Source of the DNA: Chitinophagaceae bacterium
GTDB taxonomy: Bacteria > Bacteroidota > Bacteroidia > Chitinophagales > Chitinophagaceae
DNA length: 8,605 bases
Direction: 5' to 3'
NCBI GenBank assembly: GCA_025455205.1
Contig: JALOMZ010000055.1
Span: 1-8,605 of the forward strand
Made by a program: the position numbers and the translations under genes. Positions 1 to 6,102 of this stretch are shown here, piece after piece (position 1 is the stretch's first letter; each line of letters starts with the position of its first letter). Under the pieces are notes generated by a model, which did no database searches, had not been told where the DNA came from, and worked only from the letters and a program-made list of their open reading frames with translations.

Positions 1-1011
1 AATGTTGTCACTCACGTTGGCGGCGCTGAGGTGCTGCCGTAGCCAGTGCAGGTCGTGGTCGTACATCTCCATGATGCGGATGAAGTTGCTGGGTTTGGCC
101 ACGTCCATCGCATTGGAGAGGGTGGCTACAGCTTCCTTGTCGGGCATGATGCCTGTGGAGAGGTAGGCCGGAATGGTATCGTTGGCATTGCAGGCGGCAA
201 TGAAATGGGCCACGGGCAGTCCGCTGCGGGCAGCAATCATGCCGGCGCAGATATTGCCGAAGTTGCCGCTGGGCACACTGATCACTGGTGGCGTATCATG
301 CGGCCATTGCTGCAGGGCGAAGAAATAATACAGTTGCTGGGGCAGCCAGCGTGCCACGTTGATGGAGTTGGCGGAGGTGAGCTGGTACTGCTGTTGCAGA
401 CCGGCATCGGTGAAGGCCTGTTTCACGATGGCCTGGCAATCGTCGAAGGTGCCGGCCACTTCCAGGGCATGTACATTGGCGCCGCAGGTGGTGAGCTGCA
501 GTTCCTGCACGGGGCTCACCTTGCCCGAGGGATAGAGAATGATCACTTCCACGCCCTCCACGCCATCGAAGCCATGGGCTACGGCGCCGCCGGTGTCGCC
601 GGAGGTGGCCACCAGCACCGTTACCCGGCGACGGTTGCCCTTGTTGAAATAGCCGAGGCAGCGGCTCATGAAGCGGGCGCCCACATCCTTGAAGGCCAGG
701 GTGGGGCCATGGAACAGTTCCAGGGCATAACAGTCACTGCCAACGGGCACCAGGGGAAATTCGAAGGCAATGGTTTCTGACACGATGCGGCGCAGTTCCG
801 CTTCCGGGATGCTCTGGCCAACATAAGGCTGCATTATGCGGAAGGCCAGTTCTTCGCGCGACCAGTTGCGCAGCGGCTGTTGTGGCAGCCAGCCACCCAG
901 CAGCGGGATGCGTTCGGGGTAATACAGTCCTTTGTCGGGGGCTTGTCCGGCCACGGTGGCGGTACGAAAGTCTACCGGCGCCGCCTGCCGGTTGGTGCTA
1001 TAGTAGATCAT
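1..1011 (-). CDS. thrC: Threonine synthase, C-terminus cut off by window edge
   Basis: Threonine synthase is a PLP enzyme that converts O-phosphohomoserine to threonine and phosphate, the last step of the pathway. The first 337 codons are visible; about a fifth to a quarter of the usual protein (around 430 residues) lies beyond the left edge. The frame starts MIYYSTNRQA. It contains the PLP-lysine motif FHGPTLAFKD at about residues 100-109 (Lys108), VATSGDTGGA near 134-143 and a phosphate-binding type stretch SGNFGNICAG further on, all typical of the bacterial family. The start ATG overlaps the thrB stop codon (ATGA), which suggests translational coupling and fixes the start. It is the third gene of thrA-thrB-thrC and should share the upstream leader control. 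No frameshift is seen. Identification is firm; only the missing end is unknown. Confidence 0.97.
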   Translation of the reverse strand, partial: MIYYSTNRQAAPVDFRTATVAGQAPDKGLYYPERIPLLGGWLPQQPLRNWSREELAFRIMQPYVGQSIPEAELRRIVSETIAFEFPLVPVGSDCYALELFHGPTLAFKDVGARFMSRCLGYFNKGNRRRVTVLVATSGDTGGAVAHGFDGVEGVEVIILYPSGKVSPVQELQLTTCGANVHALEVAGTFDDCQAIVKQAFTDAGLQQQYQLTSANSINVARWLPQQLYYFFALQQWPHDTPPVISVPSGNFGNICAGMIAARSGLPVAHFIAACNANDTIPAYLSTGIMPDKEAVATLSNAMDVAKPSNFIRIMEMYDHDLHWLRQHLSAANVSDNI

Positions 1012-1943
1012 GTTGGGTTTTCAGATTTGAGGATCACGCCCTGCTGGTTGATGCGGGTAACATAGGTATGGAAGTCGATGCCCAGCCGGGTGAATACCGC
1101 AGCCATTTCAGCCGCAACCTGTTGTGCGGTTGTTTCTGTAGCGCTGAGCATGAATACCGACGGGCCCGATCCGGAGATACCGCCGCCGAGGGCGCCGGCA
1201 GCCAGGCAGCGCTGTTTCAGTTCATCAAAGCCCGGGATGAGGATGCTGCGTACCGGTTCAATGATATGATCCTGCAGCGAGCGGCCAATGAGGGCCAGGT
1301 CGTTTTGGAGGATACCGGCCACCAGGCCTGCAATATTGCCCCATTGCTTGATGGCATCTTTCAGCAGGATATTCTGTTTAAGGATGGCCCGGGCATCGGC
1401 CGTGCGTACTTCTATCTGCGGGTGCACGATGCTCACATGCAGGTCGGGTGCCGGCAGGGCCACAATATCGAGCGGGTGGATGGACCTGATCAGGGTGATG
1501 CCGCCATAAATACAGGGAGCGATATTGTCGGCATGCTTTACGCCGCTGGCCACTTTCTCGCCGAACATGGCAAATTGCACCAGTTCTTCGTTGGAGAAAC
1601 GATTGCCCAGCAGGTGGTTAGCGGCCACCACGGCGCCGGCGGCACTGGCGGCAGAAGAGCCGATGCCGCTGCCGGGCTTGATGTGCTTACGGATGGTGAG
1701 GTCAAAGCCTACAGGCCCTTCCACCGCGTCGAGCAGGGCCAGCAGGGCGGCGCCGGCCACATTCTTCTCCGGTTCGGTAGGCAGCTGGTACACGGGGTCG
1801 GGCTGTATCACCACCCGGCGTTCCGGCAGCAGGCGCAGCTCCATTTCATCGCAGGGATCATAGAGGGCAAAACCCAGCACGTCAAAGCCGCAGACCATAT
1901 TGGCCACCGTGCCGGGAGATAGTATCGTAATGCTATTGTTCAT
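1008..1943 (-). CDS. thrB: Homoserine kinase (GHMP family)
   Basis: Homoserine kinase phosphorylates homoserine with ATP to give O-phosphohomoserine, the substrate of the next gene product ThrC; it is cytoplasmic. The chosen start gives 311 residues, close to the family norm of about 305-310. The N-terminus (MNNSITILSPGTVANMVCGFDV) matches the family's substrate-binding beginning. The GHMP ATP-loop PGSGIGSSAAS is at residues 90-100, the likely Mg-binding Glu is Glu129 (FGEKVASG), and the C-terminal glycine motif GGGISGSGPSVF is at 253-264. The frame is open upstream to an ATG at 2006, which would add 21 residues and overlap thrA by 53 bases. That extension (MLPPPAYLPIS...) has no family resemblance, so the start at 1943, 10 bases after the thrA stop, is preferred. 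The stop TGA overlaps the thrC ATG. Confidence 0.96.
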   Translation of the reverse strand: MNNSITILSPGTVANMVCGFDVLGFALYDPCDEMELRLLPERRVVIQPDPVYQLPTEPEKNVAGAALLALLDAVEGPVGFDLTIRKHIKPGSGIGSSAASAAGAVVAANHLLGNRFSNEELVQFAMFGEKVASGVKHADNIAPCIYGGITLIRSIHPLDIVALPAPDLHVSIVHPQIEVRTADARAILKQNILLKDAIKQWGNIAGLVAGILQNDLALIGRSLQDHIIEPVRSILIPGFDELKQRCLAAGALGGGISGSGPSVFMLSATETTAQQVAAEMAAVFTRLGIDFHTYVTRINQQGVILKSENPT

Positions 1944-1953
1944 GGCAGGGTAT

Positions 1954-4395
1954 TTACTGACTGATGACCCGTATGATATCGGCAAATACGCCGGAGGCGG
2001 TAACATCGGCGCCGGCTCCGGCCCCCTTGATCACCAGCGGCTGCTCGGGGTAGCGCTGGGTGTAGAAGAGCACGATATTGTCTTTTCCGTACAGGTGGTA
2101 GAAGTCGGATTCCGGCGCTATATGCTGCAGGCCCACAGAGGCCTTGCCATTGCGGAACACCGCAACGAACTTGAGCTTGCAACCCTTGTCCTGCGCGGCT
2201 TTCAGCAGACCCGCAAAATGGGCTTCATGCTTCGCCATTTCGGCATAGAAGTCTTCCACGCTGCCTTCCATGCAGGAGGGTGGCAGGAAACCGTTGTTGG
2301 CAATGTCTTCCATCTCCATGGTGTATCCGGCTTCGCGGGCCAGGATGAGGATCTTGCGCATCACGTCGGTGCCGCCGAGGTCGAGGCGCGGATCGGGCTC
2401 AGTGTATCCTTCGGCCTGTGCCTGGCGCACCACTTCCGCAAAGGGGCGGCTGCCATCGTAGTGGTTGAATACAAAGTTGAGGGTGCCGCTGAGTACGGCT
2501 TCGATGCGGTGTACCACGTCGCCGCTCTTCACCAGGTCGTTGAGGGTGCCTATCACGGGAAGGCCGGCGCCCACATTGGTTTCGAAGAGGAAGCTGGTAT
2601 TGTATTCGCGGGCCAGCGATTTGAGTTTGCGGTAGTTGCTGAAGGCGGAGGAAGCCGCCACTTTGTTACAGGCTACCACGGCAATGCTCTTGCGCAGCAT
2701 CTTTTCATAGAGGCCTGCCACCACGTCGCTGGCCGTGATGTCTACAAACACGCTGTTGCGCAGGTTGCGGCCAATGATGCTGTCGGCCAGTTGTTCTGGT
2801 GTCTGGTCTTCGCCATTCTGAAGCAATTCCTGCCAGCGGCTGAGGTCAACACCTTCCTCGCTGAAATACATCTTGCGGCTGTTGGCAATACCCACAATGC
2901 GCACCTGCATGCGCAGTTGCTCCGACAGGAAGGACTGCTGCTGGCGTATCTGTTCCAGCAGGCGGCGGCCCACATTACCCACACCCACCACAAAGAGGTT
3001 GAGCTGTTTCTTCACTTCTTCAAAGAAGGCTTCGTGCAATACGTTTACGGCCTTCTTCACATCGCGGCAGGCTATCACGGCGGAGATGTTCTTTTCAGAT
3101 GAGCCCTGTGCTATGGCGCGCACGTTGATGCCGTTGCGGCCCAGGGCGGCAAACATCTGCCCGCTGATACCGGGGTGGCTCTTCATCTGGTCGCCTACGA
3201 GGGCCACGATGGAGAGGTCGGATTCTACGGCCACCGGTTCCACTTTGCGGGTGGCTATTTCCACTTCGAAGGCGGCATTGGCAGCCTGGGCGGCTTTGGC
3301 GGCATCGGCGGCGTGTATGCCCACGCAGATGGAGTGTTCTGATGAACCCTGGGTGATGAGGATGACATTTACTTTTTCCTGGGCCAGGGCTTCAAAGAGG
3401 CGCTTGCTGAAACCTGGTATACCCACCATGCCGCTGCCTTCCAGGCTCAGCAGGCTGATATTGGAGATGCTGGAGATGCCGCGGATGAAGCCACTGTCGT
3501 TGGCTGTTTCATGCTGTATGAGGGTGCCATGGTCCTGCGGGGCAAAAGTGTTCTTGATCCACACCGGTATCTGCAGTTGCATAGCTGGCTGTATGGTGGG
3601 CGGGTAGATCACTTTGGCACCGAAATGCGAGAGTTCCATGGCTTCCTGGTAGGAGATCACAGGCAGGGGGCGGGCGTTGCTCACCCAGCGCGGGTCGGCG
3701 GTCATCATGCCGCTCACGTCGGTCCATATTTCCAGCGCCTCAGCTTGTAGGGCAGCAGCATAAATAGCCGCTGTATAATCCGATCCGCCGCGACCGAGGG
3801 TGGTGGTGAGTCCCTGGGGGTCGGCGGCAATGAAGCCGGGGGCGATGAAGAGGGGCGCGCCGGAATTTGACACGGCTTCGCGGATGCGGGGATTGGTGGC
3901 GCCAAAGTCTACGGCAGCATGGCCAAACTGGCTGTCGGTGGCTATGAGGGCGCGCGAGTCGAGCCAGGCATGCGGCACGCCGGTGGATTGCAGGTAGCCG
4001 GCAATGATGCGGGAGGAGAGGAGTTCGCCAAAGCTCACAATGCGGTCTTTGCTGCGGGGCGAGAGTTCCTGCAGGCGGTATACGCCTTCGCAGATGGCTT
4101 CCAGCTCATTGCAGAGTTGCTTTACCAGCGAGAGGCAGGCGCTTTGGTTGCTCACGGGCAGCAGCTCGCGCACGGTGTCGATATGCCTTTTCTCAATGGA
4201 CTGCAGCAGTTCCTGGTATTGCTCATTGCCTGCTTCGGCCAGCTGACCACAGGCGATGAGCTGATCGGTGGTGCCGCCGAGGGCGGATACTACTACGAGT
4301 TTTTGTGGGGCAGGATGCTGCAGGAAAATGTCGCAGGCCAGTTTGATGTTGGTGCTGTTGGCGACGGAGGAACCGCCGAACTTAAGAACGTGCAT
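1954..4395 (-). CDS. thrA: Bifunctional aspartokinase I / homoserine dehydrogenase I
   Basis: This fused cytoplasmic enzyme catalyses the first and third steps from aspartate towards threonine: aspartate to aspartyl phosphate, and aspartate semialdehyde to homoserine. It has 813 residues (E. coli ThrA has 820). The aspartokinase part begins with KFGGSSV (residues 5-11) and contains TLGRGGSDYTAA (199-210). Two ACT regulatory repeats span about 315-450. Gln349 (ITQGSSE) and Gln430 (IAQGSSE) are 81 residues apart, the same spacing as the two threonine-binding Gln residues described for the Arabidopsis enzyme, so threonine feedback is inferred. The dehydrogenase part has a GVGNVG nucleotide-binding loop (471-476), ACNKVAAS (575-582), SGTLNF (636-641), and the catalytic set Glu666, Asp672, Asp677 and Lys681 with the spacing known from yeast homoserine dehydrogenase. 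It is first in thrA-thrB-thrC and sits 112 bases after the Thr/Ile leader peptide. Confidence 0.98.
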   Translation of the reverse strand: MHVLKFGGSSVANSTNIKLACDIFLQHPAPQKLVVVSALGGTTDQLIACGQLAEAGNEQYQELLQSIEKRHIDTVRELLPVSNQSACLSLVKQLCNELEAICEGVYRLQELSPRSKDRIVSFGELLSSRIIAGYLQSTGVPHAWLDSRALIATDSQFGHAAVDFGATNPRIREAVSNSGAPLFIAPGFIAADPQGLTTTLGRGGSDYTAAIYAAALQAEALEIWTDVSGMMTADPRWVSNARPLPVISYQEAMELSHFGAKVIYPPTIQPAMQLQIPVWIKNTFAPQDHGTLIQHETANDSGFIRGISSISNISLLSLEGSGMVGIPGFSKRLFEALAQEKVNVILITQGSSEHSICVGIHAADAAKAAQAANAAFEVEIATRKVEPVAVESDLSIVALVGDQMKSHPGISGQMFAALGRNGINVRAIAQGSSEKNISAVIACRDVKKAVNVLHEAFFEEVKKQLNLFVVGVGNVGRRLLEQIRQQQSFLSEQLRMQVRIVGIANSRKMYFSEEGVDLSRWQELLQNGEDQTPEQLADSIIGRNLRNSVFVDITASDVVAGLYEKMLRKSIAVVACNKVAASSAFSNYRKLKSLAREYNTSFLFETNVGAGLPVIGTLNDLVKSGDVVHRIEAVLSGTLNFVFNHYDGSRPFAEVVRQAQAEGYTEPDPRLDLGGTDVMRKILILAREAGYTMEMEDIANNGFLPPSCMEGSVEDFYAEMAKHEAHFAGLLKAAQDKGCKLKFVAVFRNGKASVGLQHIAPESDFYHLYGKDNIVLFYTQRYPEQPLVIKGAGAGADVTASGVFADIIRVISQ

Positions 4396-4437
4396 ATATA
4401 GTTGTCGTATGGGTATAATGTGGAATGGATCAGGATG

Positions 4438-4456
4438 CCGGGTAACGGTTTCCCGG
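4438..4456 (-). promoter_or_regulatory. G+C stem-loop between thr leader peptide and thrA
   Basis: In the transcript CCGGG (4456-4452) can pair with CCCGG (4442-4438) around a nine-base loop, within which AA and TT could add two pairs after an A-A mismatch. Its place between the leader stop codon and thrA is where an attenuator's terminator would be expected. However, the bases after it (CATCCTGATCC) contain no U-tract, so it does not look like a normal intrinsic terminator. It may be an incomplete terminator, a pause site, or chance structure in a G+C-rich stretch. Confidence 0.35.
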
Positions 4457-4500
4457 GGGGATGCTCAGCCGCAGGGGCCCTATGGTAATATGTGACATGT

Positions 4501-4519
4501 ACAACCCTCAGCGGGTTGT
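4501..4519 (-). promoter_or_regulatory. Hairpin over the last Thr codons and stop of the thr leader
   Basis: ACAACCC (4519-4513) and GGGTTGT (4507-4501) form a perfect 7-bp stem with the five-base loop GCTGA. The left arm contains the last two threonine codons (ACA ACC) of the leader peptide, and the loop carries most of its stop codon. A ribosome stalled on the Thr run would prevent this hairpin, while a ribosome that finishes would be released on it. That is the geometry expected of an attenuation switch; the switching itself is inferred. Confidence 0.65.
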
Positions 4520-4576
4520 AATAATGGTAGTGATGGTAGTGGCAACAAATGCCGCCATCAGGGCTATGCGCACCAT
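4508..4576 (-). CDS. Threonine-operon leader peptide (Thr/Ile-rich, thrL-like)
   Basis: A 22-codon frame starts MVRIALMAAFVA and then reads Thr-Thr-Ile-Thr-Thr-Ile-Ile-Thr-Thr-Arg before TGA, so nine consecutive codons are Thr or Ile (4540 to 4514). E. coli thrL, the leader peptide that attenuates its thrABC operon, has the same length class and a similar Thr/Ile run, because Thr is the precursor of Ile. Here the frame lies 112 bases before thrA, and a hairpin covers its last codons. It is therefore read as a sensor of charged Thr-tRNA and Ile-tRNA. In-frame alternative starts are an ATG at 4633 (41 residues) and one at 4558 (16 residues). The 4633 start falls almost at the transcription start predicted from the promoter element, so it is less likely. 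No clear ribosome binding site is seen, as is common in Bacteroidota. Confidence 0.8.
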   Translation of the reverse strand: MVRIALMAAFVATTITTIITTR

Positions 4577-4642
4577 GAGCAGCCAGCGATGGCCGGGAGC
4601 AGCTACAGGATATGTATGCGTGGTGGATAGCATATAATACAG

Positions 4643-4650
4643 CAAATATA
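4643..4650 (-). promoter_or_regulatory. Probable thr operon promoter, -7 element TATATTTG
   Basis: TATATTTG on the minus strand matches the Bacteroidota -7 consensus TAnnTTTG exactly. Transcription would start at about 4634-4638, some 60 bases before the preferred leader peptide start. I see no matching TTG-type -33 element at the usual spacing (around 4670), so the promoter could be weak or activator-assisted. The surrounding sequence from 4620 to 4740 is strongly AT-rich. Confidence 0.55.
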
Positions 4651-4682
4651 ATGACCCGACTTATTACTTGGATAATTTCACT

Positions 4683-4717
4683 CAATAATTGTATTATTAT
4701 TGAAAGTGTTCAATAAT
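4683..4717. repeat. CAATAAT inverted and direct repeats upstream of the thr promoter
   Basis: On the plus strand CAATAAT (4683-4689) and ATTATTG (4696-4702) form a perfect 7-bp inverted repeat with a six-base spacer. A further direct copy of CAATAAT is at 4711-4717. The inverted repeat begins 33 bases upstream of the -7 element, a position that suits an activator or other regulator. The region is AT-rich, so chance occurrence is a real possibility. Confidence 0.3.
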
Positions 4718-4742
4718 GGCATTGTATGCTTAGATAATATAA

Positions 4743-4766
4743 AAGCAGCTCCCGGGGGAGCTGCTT
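4743..4766 (-). terminator. Intrinsic terminator of the outer-membrane barrel gene
   Basis: AAGCAGCTCCC and GGGAGCTGCTT form a perfect inverted repeat (11 bp, nominal two-base loop, probably 10 bp with a four-base loop in RNA). Read on the minus strand it is followed by TTATATTA, giving a U-rich run with the last stem bases. It lies 28 bases after the stop codon of the barrel gene and separates it from the thr operon. The plus-strand side also has TTCGTTTT, so it may work in both directions. Confidence 0.88.
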
Positions 4767-4794
4767 CGTTTTATACAAGGTGCGGGGGTGGGAT

Positions 4795-5865
4795 TCAGAA
4801 AGCGTATACCGCGGCCAGCAGGGCGTTGGCGCTGGTTTTGGTGCCGTTGCCACTGGCATCAACGAAGATGGCCTGGCTGGCTTGCTCCAGCCGTAGCTCG
4901 GGGATGAGGGTGAGTGCCCCCAGCCGGATATTGGCCGACAGGGTATTGGCAAACACATGGCCGCCTGCAATACCGGGTACGCCGCCAAACACGTTGATCT
5001 GCTTGTTGTCTTCAAAGAGTTCGCTGCGCAGCGTGAGGCCAAAGGTTTTGCTGGCATCGAAGTTGAGGTAGAGGGCAGAGCCCCACCAGTTGCTGGCTTC
5101 GCCAAATTTGCCGTCGGTCTTTTCCTGGTAGCTGGCCATGGTGCCGTTGTAGCCGAGCGAGAAGGCATCGGAGAGCCCGAGGGTGACTACGGCGTCCAAC
5201 TGGCGCATCCGGGTGGAGTCGGTGGATTTGCCGCCCACATAGTTGAGGTAGAGTTTGAGTTTTCCATTGGCGGTGGCGGTGCTGAACTGGCCAATGATGT
5301 ATTTGGGTGCCACGCTGCTGCGGTAGTCTGTTTGGTTGGATACACCCAACATCAGGCCGCTACTGCCAAACTTGTAGTCGGCCTTGATGCCGGTATGGGT
5401 GAAGGGGCCGTAAGAAAACATATAGCTCATGCTGTAATTGCGGTTCAGCGGGGCATCCACCAGTTCATAGCCCACATGCGTGGCCCAGCTGCCGGCGGTG
5501 AAGGTGAGTTTGTCGCTCACGGCATAGGTAACATAGAGCTGCTTCACGGCCTGGGCAATGCCATCGTCGGTATAGGCAAATTCTTTCGCCCGCTGCCCAA
5601 AGCCCAGGTCGGCTACCACGCCCACCTTGCCAAACGATTTTTCCAGCTTTACAGAGGCCATGCCCAGCTCGAAGGAGTTGTGCGAATTGGTGAAACTGGT
5701 TTTATTGTTGGCTGCTGTTTTGGCAAAATCGTAGCGGTAGTAGATATCGGCAAAGCCTGAGATCTTGAGGGGACTGGCTTCTTCCTGCTTCGTAGAGTCT
5801 TCCTGGGCCATGAGCGCGGTGCTGAAAAGGCACACCAAACCTGTAGCTACAAATTTTTGTAACAT
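4795..5865 (-). CDS. Outer-membrane beta-barrel protein, BBP2/porin-like, linked to amt
   Basis: The 356-residue product begins with a typical signal peptide (MLQKFVATGLVCLFSTALMA, likely cut before Gln21). After a short polar linker it reads as alternating hydrophobic and polar strands rich in Gly, Tyr, Phe and Asn (for example LKISGFADIYYRYDF and KLKLYLNYVG). It ends in AAVYAF, with the C-terminal Phe usual for barrels inserted by the BAM machinery. From memory it resembles the BBP2 family (putative beta-barrel porin-2, formerly DUF1597), whose genes are often found beside amt and glnK in Bacteroidota. A role in letting ammonium or small nitrogen compounds through the outer membrane is inferred from the neighbour, not shown. 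The ATG at 5865 fits the signal peptide; another ATG at 5875 is out of frame. The gene lies 237 bases after amt, with a probable terminator between, so it may have its own promoter or depend on read-through. Confidence 0.85.
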   Translation of the reverse strand: MLQKFVATGLVCLFSTALMAQEDSTKQEEASPLKISGFADIYYRYDFAKTAANNKTSFTNSHNSFELGMASVKLEKSFGKVGVVADLGFGQRAKEFAYTDDGIAQAVKQLYVTYAVSDKLTFTAGSWATHVGYELVDAPLNRNYSMSYMFSYGPFTHTGIKADYKFGSSGLMLGVSNQTDYRSSVAPKYIIGQFSTATANGKLKLYLNYVGGKSTDSTRMRQLDAVVTLGLSDAFSLGYNGTMASYQEKTDGKFGEASNWWGSALYLNFDASKTFGLTLRSELFEDNKQINVFGGVPGIAGGHVFANTLSANIRLGALTLIPELRLEQASQAIFVDASGNGTKTSANALLAAVYAF

Positions 5866-5888
5866 TGCAATGCATTTTTAATGTGAAT

Positions 5889-5939
5889 GAAGGGGTACCG
5901 TCAGGCTATGCCAGTAGCCTGGGCACACGGTACCTTTTC
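5889..5939. promoter_or_regulatory. Composite hairpin with bulge, between amt and the barrel gene
   Basis: On the plus strand GGTACCGT (5894-5901) pairs with ACGGTACC (5927-5934). Inside, CAGGCTA (5902-5908) pairs with TAGCCTG (5915-5921), leaving loop TGCCAG and a five-base bulge GGCAC. The loop's TGCC is complementary to GGCA of the bulge, so a pseudoknot or alternative fold is possible on either strand. Plus-strand pairing can extend outwards through GAAGG/TTTTC, and a TTTTCTTTTTTT run follows. The element therefore looks like a terminator for plus-strand transcription, although no plus-strand gene is present. On the minus strand the same structure would sit in the 5' leader of the barrel gene, ending 28 bases before its ATG. 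No TAnnTTTG promoter was found for that gene. Confidence 0.5.
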
Positions 5940-5981
5940 TTTTTTTGCCGGTGCCGCAGCGGGGTTGTTGTTAGTTTGGAT

Positions 5982-6024
5982 AAAAGACCGGCCAGCCGAA
6001 GTGCCAGCTTGCAGCCAGCCGGTC
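5982..6024 (-). terminator. Probable intrinsic terminator of amt
   Basis: On the minus strand GACCGGC (6024-6018) pairs with GCCGGTC (5992-5986), and inner bases can extend the stem through wobble pairs. It is followed at once by TTTTA (5985-5981). It lies about 80 bases after the amt stop. The large loop makes it weaker than the other two terminators, so partial read-through into the barrel gene is plausible. Confidence 0.7.
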
Positions 6025-6102
6025 TGTAAGGAAATGGAAAGGGTTGGTTGAAAAGGAGGGATGGATTGATGTAATACTGTTGTTGTTGCAGGGGTGCCGG
6101 CA

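Noticed and set aside
46..1922. Long plus-strand open frames (244 and 346 residues) opposite thrC and thrB
   Set aside because: Both are fully opposite genes with intact catalytic motifs. Their composition is that of antisense shadow frames, and no promoter or start context supports them.
1900..3102. 400-residue plus-strand open frame opposite thrA
   Set aside because: It is antisense to the catalytic and regulatory parts of thrA, is rich in His, Gly and Ala as expected from the complement of G+C-rich codons, and resembles no family.
4293..4685. 130-residue minus-strand frame with a His/Tyr-rich run (HYHHYHYYN), possible histidine leader
   Set aside because: It is the shifted reading of the Thr/Ile codon run, overlaps the start of thrA by about 100 bases, begins upstream of the predicted transcription start and precedes threonine rather than histidine genes.
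4957..5760. 267-residue plus-strand frame opposite the barrel gene
   Set aside because: The minus-strand frame has a clean signal peptide, barrel-like strands and a terminal Phe; the plus frame is its shadow. The plus-strand terminator-like hairpin beyond it hints at antisense transcription but not at a protein.
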